Below, piece after piece: positions 1 to 5,623 of a stretch of DNA of 5,623 nt; the stretch's first letter is position 1, and the number at the start of each line of letters is the position of its first letter. Under the pieces are notes generated by a model. It worked only from the letters and a program-made list of their open reading frames with translations. It did not search any database and had not been told where the DNA came from. The position numbers were made by a program, and so were the translations under genes. The stretch is taken from positions 1 through 5,623 of the forward strand of contig DASVSC010000211.1 of the NCBI GenBank assembly GCA_036388295.1. The letters are read 5' to 3'. The DNA comes from RYN-431 sp036388295 (GTDB lineage: Bacteria; Planctomycetota; Phycisphaerae; Tepidisphaerales; Tepidisphaeraceae).

Positions 1-1
1 G

Positions 2-628
2 GAAACGTCTATCCCGCCGGACATCGACTTCCTGCCCCGCCCGATCCTGGGCTGGTTCGGCGTGGTCGACGAGCGCGTCGACTACCACCTGCTGGCCGAA
101 GTGGCCCGGATGCACCGGAACTGGTCGATCGCAGTGGTCGGTCCGGTCGTGAAAATCGACCCGAACCTGCTGCCGCACGCCCCGAACCTGCACTGGCTCG
201 GCGGAAGAGATTATTCCGTTCTGCCTAACTATTGCCGCGCTTTCGATGTCAATATGATGGCGTTCGCGATCAACAAAGCGACCGAGTTCATCAACCCGAC
301 GAAGGCGCTGGAATACATGGCCACTGGCAAACCGATCGTCAGCACACCGGTCAAAGACGTGGTTCGGCAGTACACCGACATCGTCTCGCTCGCCAATACG
401 CCCGAACAGTTCGCCGAGGCCGCCTGGCAGGCGCTGTCGAACCCGGACCCGAAGAAGATTCAGGCCGGCCTCGATCTGGCCAAGAAGAACAGTTGGGAAG
501 GGCACGTGGCGTCGATGCGCGGCAACATCAAGGACGCCATCAACGTCTCCGGCCGCCGTTCGTCGAATATCACCCCGATGCCGGACCCCGAGCCGGGCTA
601 TTTCTTTAAACACACACAAGGATCATGA
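2..628 (+). CDS. Glycosyltransferase, GT-B fold group 1 family, C-terminal part (5' end outside window)
   Basis: The reading frame is open from base 2, so the gene starts upstream; the GTG at 62 is an internal valine codon, not a start. About 208 residues are visible, covering the second Rossmann domain of a GT-B enzyme, which normally binds the nucleotide-sugar donor. Visible signs are the opening strand PRPILGWFGVVDERVD (about residues 13-28), a second strand WSIAVVGPV, the segment LHWLGGRDYSVLPNYCRAFDV, in which group 1 enzymes approach the donor site, and the donor-binding motif NPTKALEYMATGKPIVST, typical of families whose members carry NPxKxxEYxAxGKPVVxT. A helical C-terminus and a short polar tail (SSNITPMPDPEPGYFF) follow. 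The donor and acceptor cannot be told from this part. A terminator follows the stop codon directly and the next gene is a probable UDP-galactopyranose mutase, so a role in surface glycan assembly is likely. The family call is firm; the specificity is unknown. Confidence 0.88.
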   Translation, partial: ETSIPPDIDFLPRPILGWFGVVDERVDYHLLAEVARMHRNWSIAVVGPVVKIDPNLLPHAPNLHWLGGRDYSVLPNYCRAFDVNMMAFAINKATEFINPTKALEYMATGKPIVSTPVKDVVRQYTDIVSLANTPEQFAEAAWQALSNPDPKKIQAGLDLAKKNSWEGHVASMRGNIKDAINVSGRRSSNITPMPDPEPGYFFKHTQGS

Positions 629-633
629 CCCCC

Positions 634-667
634 GGCCGGCCCACTCGGGCCGGCCTATTTTGTTGTT
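634..667 (+). terminator. Intrinsic (Rho-independent) terminator after the glycosyltransferase gene
   Basis: A perfect 9-bp GC-only stem, GGCCGGCCC (634-642) with GGGCCGGCC (647-655), closes a 4-base loop ACTC. It is followed at once by the T-rich run TATTTTGTTGTT (656-667). It begins 6 bases after the TGA of the glycosyltransferase. Only about 19 bases lie between the T-rich run and the ribosome binding site of the next gene, so it either ends one transcript just before a new one begins or acts as a partial attenuator within one unit. Confidence 0.85.
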
Positions 668-686
668 GGACGTCCGCTGTACCCCG

Positions 687-691
687 AAGGA
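687..691 (+). promoter_or_regulatory. Ribosome binding site fixing the mutase start
   Basis: AAGGA lies 5 bases before the ATG at 697. The frame is open further upstream to an ATG at 625, but that start would run through the terminator hairpin and add 24 residues (TPGRPTRAGLFCC...) that resemble no flavoprotein N-terminus. The Rossmann strand KIVILGAGPTG begins right after the ATG at 697, as expected for this family. Confidence 0.75.
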
Positions 692-696
692 ACACT

Positions 697-2253
697 ATGG
701 AACCCAAGATCGTCATTCTCGGCGCCGGCCCCACCGGCCTTGGCGCGGCTTACCGTCTCAAAGAGCTCGGCTACAAGAACTTCGAAATCTACGACGGCCT
801 CGATCACGCCGGCGGGCTCAGCAGCAGCTACAAGGATGACGCGGGCTTCACGTGGGACATCGGCGGACACGTGATGTTCAGCCACTACAAGTACTACGAC
901 GACTGCTTCGACAAGCTGATGGGCTCCGACTACCAGATGAACATGCGCGAGTGCTGGGTGCGGATGTTCGAAAGCTGGGTGCCGTACCCGTTCCAGAACA
1001 ACATCCGCCACCTGCCCAAGGAAGTCACCTACGAGTGCCTCAGCGGCCTGGTGAAAGCCCAAAGCAAGGGCGACCACAAGACGGCCAGCAACTTCCGCGA
1101 GTTCATCGACAAGGTCTTCGGTGCCGGCATCGCCAAGCACTTCATGCTCCCCTACAACTTCAAAGTCTGGGCCCACCCGGCCGAGATGATGAACAAGGAA
1201 TGGATCGGCGAGCGCGTGGCCGTGCTGGACGTCGACCGCGCCCTTAAGAACGTGGTCATGGGCACCGACGACTTCGGCTGGGGCCCTAATAACCAGTTCA
1301 AGTTCCCGCTGTTCGGCGGCACGGGCGAGTTCTATCGCCGCTTCGAACCGGTGCTGGGCGAGCACCTCAAGCTCAGCCGCCAGGTCGACTTCATTAGCGG
1401 GAAGCGCAAGGAAGTCCACTTCGCCGACGGCGAGCGCGTGAAGTACGACATCCTCATCAGCACGCTGCCGGTCGACAAGCTGTGCAACAATTATCTCAAC
1501 GGCGACGTGCCCGCCGAGATCAAGAAGGCCTCGCTGGGCCTGAAAAAGTCCGGCGGCTACATGGTCGGCATCGGCATCAAGCAGAAGTGCCCGAGCACCA
1601 AGTCGTGGATGTACTTCCCCGAAAGCAACTGTCCGTTCTATCGCGTCACGTATTTGTCGAACTACTCGCCGAACATGACGCCCGACAATGAGCAGTACTA
1701 CTCGCTGCTGACCGAAACCAGCTACAGCGAGCACAAGCACGAGGACAAGTCGACGATCGTCGAGCGCACCATCCAGGGCCTGATCAACGCCGGGCTGATC
1801 AAGGAAGAAGACCGCAAGGACATCGTCAGCACCTGGCTGTTCGACGCCAAGTACAGCTACCCGACGCCGAGCGTCGAGCGCGACGGCATTCTCAGCCAGG
1901 TCATTCCGTTCCTGGAAGAGAAGCTGAGCATCTACAGCCGCGGCCGGTTCGGCATGTGGAAGTACGAAGTGGCCAACACCGACCATTCGCTCATGCAGGG
2001 CGTGGAAGTGGTCAACCGCCTGGTGTTGGGCGAGCCGGAACAGACGATCGGCATCAAGTACGAAAGCACGCTCGACGGCCGCCAGGCGGCTTCGCACGAG
2101 CGCAGCACGCTTGCCGGCAGCGGCGACCCGAAGAAGATGGCCGAGCTGCTGAAGATGCAGGTCGACCGGCCGGTGCCGGTCGGCGACGTGGCGGAGGCGG
2201 ACGTGGCCGAGGAAGAACTCGGCGTCACCACGCCCCGCACGCCGACGAAGTAA
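697..2253 (+). CDS. UDP-galactopyranose mutase, eukaryotic-type class (FAD-dependent)
   Basis: The product has 518 residues and probably converts UDP-galactopyranose to UDP-galactofuranose in the cytoplasm, using reduced FAD as a nucleophile. The N-terminal dinucleotide fold shows GAGPTGLG (9-16) and the acidic end of the second strand with a following GG (about 31-40). From memory of the Aspergillus fumigatus enzyme, the family's key segments are all present: the histidine loop GGHVMFSHYKYYDD (56-69, His58 matching fungal His63), WVPYPFQNNI (94-103, with Tyr97 and Gln100), PYNFKVWA (152-159), GERVA (171-175, Arg173 matching Arg182), WGPNNQF (195-201), WMYFPESNCPFYR (304-316, Arg316 matching Arg327), YPTP (388-391, Tyr388 matching Tyr419) and SRGRFGMWKYEV (414-425, Arg417 and Tyr423 matching Arg447 and Tyr453). 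The length fits the roughly 500-residue eukaryotic class, not the roughly 380-residue Glf class. Residues after about 472 form an extra tail. Automated annotation may call it an amine oxidase or protoporphyrinogen oxidase, but the substrate-site residues favour the mutase. Activity itself is inferred. Confidence 0.87.
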   Translation: MEPKIVILGAGPTGLGAAYRLKELGYKNFEIYDGLDHAGGLSSSYKDDAGFTWDIGGHVMFSHYKYYDDCFDKLMGSDYQMNMRECWVRMFESWVPYPFQNNIRHLPKEVTYECLSGLVKAQSKGDHKTASNFREFIDKVFGAGIAKHFMLPYNFKVWAHPAEMMNKEWIGERVAVLDVDRALKNVVMGTDDFGWGPNNQFKFPLFGGTGEFYRRFEPVLGEHLKLSRQVDFISGKRKEVHFADGERVKYDILISTLPVDKLCNNYLNGDVPAEIKKASLGLKKSGGYMVGIGIKQKCPSTKSWMYFPESNCPFYRVTYLSNYSPNMTPDNEQYYSLLTETSYSEHKHEDKSTIVERTIQGLINAGLIKEEDRKDIVSTWLFDAKYSYPTPSVERDGILSQVIPFLEEKLSIYSRGRFGMWKYEVANTDHSLMQGVEVVNRLVLGEPEQTIGIKYESTLDGRQAASHERSTLAGSGDPKKMAELLKMQVDRPVPVGDVAEADVAEEELGVTTPRTPTK

Positions 2254-2265
2254 ATGGCTATACTC

Positions 2266-2405
2266 GCGACGTCTGGTTCCCTCTCCCGTGTACTCACGGG
2301 AGAGGGCTAGGGTGAGGGGCGAGCGGCGATTGACGCCCTTCGCCGCTCGCCCCTCACCCCAACCCTCTCCCGTTGAGTACAACGGGAGAGGGAGCAAGAC
2401 GCCGC
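2266..2405. repeat. Long imperfect inverted repeat folding into three hairpins (REP/MITE-like intergenic element)
   Basis: Three back-to-back hairpins can be traced by hand. Hairpin 1 is CCCTCTCCCGTG (2279-2290) with CACGGGAGAGGG (2295-2306). The central hairpin is a perfect 20-bp stem (2310-2329 with 2340-2359, beginning GGGTGAGGGGCGAGCGGCGA) around a 10-base loop. Hairpin 3 is CCCTCTCCCGTT (2363-2374) with AACGGGAGAGGG (2381-2392). Hairpin 3 is also an inverted copy of hairpin 1, so the whole core 2279-2392 is one long inverted repeat. It continues outward with mismatches (2266-2278 against 2393-2405, 10 of 13 positions). No transposase is encoded and no T-run follows a stem. The CCCTCTCCC/GGGTGAGGG words recall repeats scattered between genes in planctomycete genomes. 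It lies between the mutase and ABC genes and leaves almost no other intergenic sequence. Confidence 0.85.
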
Positions 2406-2407
2406 AC

Positions 2408-2412
2408 GGAAG
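2408..2412 (+). promoter_or_regulatory. Weak ribosome binding site for the ABC transporter
   Basis: GGAAG lies 5 bases before the ATG at 2418 and supports that start. It sits only 2 bases beyond the outermost arm of the inverted-repeat element, so folding of the element in the mRNA could affect access to it. Confidence 0.5.
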
Positions 2413-2417
2413 TCGCA

Positions 2418-4334
2418 ATGGCCCTTCACGTCACCCGATCGCCGTTTCGACGGCTGCTCCTCCAAGCGCTGCGTTACCGCGGCCTGCTGCTTCTGACCGT
2501 CAGCGCCGGCATGCTGAACCTGGTGCTCTCGTTCGTCATCCCGTGGCTGATCGGGTCGGCCATTGATTACGTCATTGCTCCCGACTGGGTCCGCTTCGGT
2601 AAGGACGGACCGCCGTCATTCGATGAACGCATCCAATGGCTGAAACTGCTGATCGGCATCGGCGTAGCGACGGCCGTCGGCTTCGGGGCCATCACCTACC
2701 TGCGCGGCCATTACACCGTCAAACTCGGCAACCGCATCGTGGTCGATCTGCGACGCGAACTGTTCGAACAATTGCAACGCCTGAGCCTGCACTTCTACGC
2801 CAAAGAACGCACCGGCAGCATCATGTCGCGGCTGATTCACGACATCCAGATGGGCAGCAATCTGGTGTACGGCGGCGTGCTGCTGGTGGTGATGGACCTG
2901 GTGCAGATGGCGGTGGCGCTGGGCCTGCTGATTGCCATCAGTTGGAAGCTGACGCTGGCGTGCATCATCATCCTGCCGCTGTATGTGCTGACGTTTAAAG
3001 TGTTCAACGAGCGCGTGCGTGTGGCGAGCGACCGCGTGCAGAGTCAGATCAGCAAGATCAGCGGCAGCGTGCAGGAACGCCTAGCGGGCATTGCACTGGT
3101 GAAAGTCAACGACGGCGAAGCCCGCGAAAGCCAGCGTTTCGCCGCCGACAGCGAAGAACATTACGGCCGTCTGGTCCGTCAGAGCAGTATTTCGCACTTC
3201 ATTGGGGCGATCAGCGAAACGCTGGTGCACTGCGGCACGATCATCGTCGTCGGCTATGGGTCGTACCTGGCCCTGACGCGCGACAACGGCATGAGCGCGG
3301 GCGGCCTGACGCGGTTTCTGGGCTACCTCGGCATCATGTACGGCCCGATTCGCCGGTTTGCCGACCTGAATATCGTCTACCAGACCAGCATGGCCGCCCT
3401 GGAGCGGGTGTACCGGGTGATGGACATTACGCCCAAAATCGTCGACGCCCGCCACGCCGTGGCGCACCCGCCGGTGCGGGGCGAAGTGGTGTTCGAGAAT
3501 GTTCAGTTCTGCTACGAGGACGACAGTGACGAATCGCGCTTCACCTCCGCCGAGGCCGGCCAGAAACACACGCACGACAGCACGGCCGAGCCGCGGTGGG
3601 TGCTGAACGATTTGAGCTTCAGCATCAACCCCGGCGAATGCGTGGCGATCGTCGGGCCGAGCGGGTCGGGCAAGTCGACGATGATGTCGCTGCTGCCGCG
3701 GTTGTACGACGTGACGCGCGGCCGGCTCCTGATCGACGGCATCGATGTGCGGCAGTACCGCCTGAGCGCCTTGCGGCAGTCGATCGCGATCGTGCAGCAG
3801 GATTCATTCGTCTTCACCGGCTCGATCAGCGAGAACCTCGCCTACGGTCGCCCGACGGCGACGCAGGCGGAAATTATTGAAGCGGCCAAGGCGGCGAACG
3901 CGCACGAGTTCATCTCCGCGCTCCCGCATGGCTACGACACCCTGCTGGGCGAGCGCGGCGTGAACCTGTCGGGCGGCCAGCGCCAGCGGTTGTCGATCGC
4001 CCGGGCGGTGCTGAAAGACCCGCGCGTGCTGATCCTGGACGAAGCCACTAGCGCCCTGGATACGGAAAGCGAAGCCGTCGTGCAGGCGGCGCTCGACCGG
4101 CTGATGCGCGACCGCACGTCATTCGTCATCGCGCACCGCCTGAGCACGGTGCGGAACGCCACGCGCATCCTGGTGATGGAAGCCGGCCGGGTGGTGGAGC
4201 AGGGAACGCACGACGAACTGGTGGCCCGCGAAGGGTTGTACGCCCGGCTGGTCCGCCGGCAGTTCATGCCGCCGGAAGCGCTGATGCCGGAATGGGCGAC
4301 CGAGGCCTCTACGCCGTTAGTAGCAGCATCTTAG
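2418..4334 (+). CDS. ABC exporter half-transporter, MsbA-like (membrane domain fused to ATPase)
   Basis: The 638-residue product has the layout of a homodimeric type IV ABC exporter in the inner membrane. Residues 1-330 form the membrane domain, with likely helices near 22-45, 74-95, 149-172, 176-197, 260-285 and 294-312, and with the family's conserved coupling stretches LRRELFEQLQRLSLHFY (111-127) and GSVQERLAGI (216-225). The ATPase domain shows the A-loop tyrosine Tyr366, Walker A GPSGSGKS (413-420), Q-loop Gln461, signature LSGGQ (517-521), Walker B VLILDE (537-542, catalytic Glu542), D-loop SALD (545-548) and H-loop His573, so it should be active. An unusual hydrophilic insert of about 25 residues (368-393) separates the A-loop from the next strand. 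Relatives export lipid A, lipid-linked oligosaccharides, peptides or drugs. The glycan genes alongside favour a lipid or lipid-linked glycan, but the substrate cannot be read from sequence. A TTG at 2373 would add 15 residues from inside hairpin 3; the ATG at 2418 is preferred. Confidence 0.93.
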   Translation: MALHVTRSPFRRLLLQALRYRGLLLLTVSAGMLNLVLSFVIPWLIGSAIDYVIAPDWVRFGKDGPPSFDERIQWLKLLIGIGVATAVGFGAITYLRGHYTVKLGNRIVVDLRRELFEQLQRLSLHFYAKERTGSIMSRLIHDIQMGSNLVYGGVLLVVMDLVQMAVALGLLIAISWKLTLACIIILPLYVLTFKVFNERVRVASDRVQSQISKISGSVQERLAGIALVKVNDGEARESQRFAADSEEHYGRLVRQSSISHFIGAISETLVHCGTIIVVGYGSYLALTRDNGMSAGGLTRFLGYLGIMYGPIRRFADLNIVYQTSMAALERVYRVMDITPKIVDARHAVAHPPVRGEVVFENVQFCYEDDSDESRFTSAEAGQKHTHDSTAEPRWVLNDLSFSINPGECVAIVGPSGSGKSTMMSLLPRLYDVTRGRLLIDGIDVRQYRLSALRQSIAIVQQDSFVFTGSISENLAYGRPTATQAEIIEAAKAANAHEFISALPHGYDTLLGERGVNLSGGQRQRLSIARAVLKDPRVLILDEATSALDTESEAVVQAALDRLMRDRTSFVIAHRLSTVRNATRILVMEAGRVVEQGTHDELVAREGLYARLVRRQFMPPEALMPEWATEASTPLVAAS

Positions 4335-5580
4335 AACTGCTGATCGGCAGCTGGCTGTAGGTTTCCACGAGCTTACGGAACTCTTTGGCCAGCTTGCGCG
4401 GGCGGCGGTCGAGTGTGTACAAACCGACGTCGTTGACGTGGCCGCGCAGGCGGGTCAGGGCCGAATCCCAGTCGATCATGTCGACCAGGCCGTACCAGGT
4501 GAACCCGACGATCGGCACGCCGTCTTCGCGCAGCCGCAGCAGGTTCATCCATTCCTTGTACAGCCATTCCACCGCCAGCTTGCCGGTGCGATTGGTTTCG
4601 GTGTGCATGACCGGCATCTTGTAGCGGTCGTAGTACTGCTTGGTGATGACGTAATAGCCGTACACGTCGCCGGCGGCCATGGTATGGCCGTCGTCTTTGA
4701 TGATGTGCTCGTTAGTGATGTAGTAATCGGTGCCCATCACGCAGTGGGACCGCAGTTCCATGTGCTCGGGCTGGCGGAACCAGGCGTAGTCGGCCTCGCT
4801 CATGCCGCTTTGCATCAGGTAGCGGTACATCTGGGCCGACACGTCGTGGCCCATCAGCAGGTCGAGCGACAGGAACCGCCGCTCGTTCATGAAAATGGCC
4901 CGCTGCACCATGCCGGGGCTGCCAGGGTGGACGTATTCGGTGCTTTCGCTGAACACGAAGATGGCGTCCGGCCGCTGCGCCAGGATCGCCCGCATGCTCA
5001 GCAGGCTGGCCTGGCAGCAGTGCTTGAGGTTGCCGACGAAGGCGGCGTCGTCCATGCGCCGCTCGTTCCACCAGCCGAATAAGCCGCTGAAGACGGCGGT
5101 GACGTAAATCTCGTTCACCGGCGTGTAGTACCGCACCCACGGATAACGCCGGGCGAAGGCGGTGGCGTATTCGCCGAGGTGCTTCGGCCAGTCCGGGTTC
5201 TGGAAGTCGCCCAGCCAGTCGGGCAGGCCGAAGTGGACAAGGTCGATGATCGGCCGGATGCCGAGCCGCTGCATCTCGTTCATCACCTGGTCGGCGAACG
5301 TCCAGTCGTACTGGTCCGGGCCGAGGAAGATCTTGTGGATCGGCGGGCCGTAACGCAGGTAGCGCACGCCCAGGTTGATGACGTTGCGCAAGTCCTTTTT
5401 CCAATAGTCGTAGTGGCCGGTCAGCTGCAGCTGGTCGACGCGTACGCCGTTGGTGCTGATCGGGTTGGAGCACTCGATGCCCACGCTGAACATGAAGCGC
5501 AGGTTCTCCCGCGCCTCGTCAACGGTCGGTGTTGGCGGGGGCGTCGGGTCGATACGGGTGAAGGTGGGGGAAGACATCAT
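4309..5580 (-). CDS. GH1-like glycoside hydrolase (clan GH-A, retaining mechanism)
   Basis: The 423-residue product has a (beta/alpha)8 barrel with the landmarks of glycoside hydrolase family 1, in divergent form. It opens with FSVGIECSNP (31-40), the first barrel strand. LVHFGLPDWL (114-123) matches the GH1 motif LxHWDLPxxL. TPVNE (153-157) corresponds to TxNEP and gives acid/base Glu157. GTDYY (283-287) corresponds to GxNYY. MHTETN (325-330) corresponds to the I/VTENG motif and gives nucleophile Glu328. GFTWYGLVDMIDW (359-371) and VGLYTLD (385-391) match the last strands. Both catalytic glutamates are present, so hydrolase or transglycosidase activity is plausible; the substrate is unknown. 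It resembles the GH1-like domain that I recall fused to RmlD-type reductases in other bacteria, but no reductase domain follows here. There is no signal peptide, only a Pro/Thr-rich start (11-19), so it is probably cytoplasmic. The start is the first of two adjacent ATG codons; an in-frame stop lies five codons upstream and no clear Shine-Dalgarno site is seen. Its 3' end overlaps the ABC gene. Confidence 0.8.
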   Translation of the reverse strand: MMSSPTFTRIDPTPPPTPTVDEARENLRFMFSVGIECSNPISTNGVRVDQLQLTGHYDYWKKDLRNVINLGVRYLRYGPPIHKIFLGPDQYDWTFADQVMNEMQRLGIRPIIDLVHFGLPDWLGDFQNPDWPKHLGEYATAFARRYPWVRYYTPVNEIYVTAVFSGLFGWWNERRMDDAAFVGNLKHCCQASLLSMRAILAQRPDAIFVFSESTEYVHPGSPGMVQRAIFMNERRFLSLDLLMGHDVSAQMYRYLMQSGMSEADYAWFRQPEHMELRSHCVMGTDYYITNEHIIKDDGHTMAAGDVYGYYVITKQYYDRYKMPVMHTETNRTGKLAVEWLYKEWMNLLRLREDGVPIVGFTWYGLVDMIDWDSALTRLRGHVNDVGLYTLDRRPRKLAKEFRKLVETYSQLPISSSKMLLLTA

Positions 5581-5623
5581 GGGACAAGCAAGTTAAGGAA
5601 CCGTCACCGATCCACCCGGCCGT
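5581..5623 (-). other. Upstream region of the GH1-like gene
   Basis: This 43-base stretch precedes the GH1-like start codon. I see no convincing -35/-10 pair and no purine-rich ribosome binding site in it. Leader-poor or Shine-Dalgarno-independent initiation is possible, and the promoter may lie beyond the window edge. Confidence 0.4.

Noticed and set aside
625..696. Upstream ATG extending the mutase by 24 residues
   Set aside because: It overlaps the previous stop codon and runs through the terminator hairpin. The added residues resemble nothing, while the ATG at 697 has AAGGA at the right distance.
2259..2264. TATACT as a -10 promoter box for the ABC transporter
   Set aside because: It matches the consensus at five of six bases, but nothing like TTGACA lies 16-18 bases upstream and the extended -10 TG is misplaced by one base. 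It is a chance match unless a start site is mapped there.
2279..2392. The repeat as an intrinsic terminator of the mutase gene or as a CRISPR array
   Set aside because: No T-run follows any stem, so classical intrinsic termination is not supported. The units are inverted copies rather than direct repeats with spacers of even length, so it is not CRISPR.
2373..2417. TTG start extending the ABC transporter by 15 residues
   Set aside because: It lies inside hairpin 3 of the repeat and has no ribosome binding site; the ATG at 2418 has GGAAG upstream.
655..2418. A 587-codon open frame on the - strand opposite the mutase gene
   Set aside because: The + strand protein has full-length family resemblance and a ribosome binding site. 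The antisense translation is a low-complexity run of Ala, Val, Leu, His and Asp with no domain, as expected from GC-biased third positions, and it runs through the repeat element.
4438..5082. A 214-codon open frame on the + strand opposite the GH1-like gene
   Set aside because: The - strand has recognisable GH1 motifs over its full length, whereas this frame gives a Val/His/Ala-rich translation without domains and is a shadow of GC-rich coding.

Overview
The window is GC-rich bacterial DNA carrying four protein genes, three on the + strand and one on the - strand. They look like part of a cell-surface or exopolysaccharide glycan locus. The best guess for the host is a planctomycete-like bacterium. 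This rests on the GC-rich coding style, the weak or absent Shine-Dalgarno sites, and an intergenic palindromic repeat of the CCCTCTCCC...GGGTGAGGG kind, which I associate with planctomycete genomes. No phylogenetic marker is present, so the assignment is tentative.

Layout: (1) positions 2-628 (+) hold the C-terminal part of a GT-B (group 1) glycosyltransferase, cut by the left window edge. (2) A perfect 9-bp hairpin followed by a T-rich run (634-667) forms an intrinsic terminator just after its stop codon. (3) Positions 697-2253 (+) encode a 518-residue flavoprotein that closely resembles the eukaryotic (fungal) class of UDP-galactopyranose mutase rather than the shorter classical bacterial Glf. 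(4) The 164-bp gap 2254-2417 is almost filled by a long imperfect inverted repeat that folds into three hairpins. (5) Positions 2418-4334 (+) encode an MsbA-type ABC exporter half-transporter with a complete ATPase domain. (6) Positions 4309-5580 (-) encode a GH1-like clan-A glycosidase, which converges on the transporter gene and overlaps its end by 26 bp. The last 43 bp hold only the upstream region of that gene.

How the genes may work together (inference): the mutase would make UDP-galactofuranose, the glycosyltransferase would add a sugar to a glycan, the ABC protein would flip or export a lipid or a lipid-linked glycan, and the GH1-like protein would trim or remodel a glycan. The most notable point is the eukaryotic-type UDP-galactopyranose mutase in a bacterial surface-glycan setting. 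The structured intergenic element comes second.
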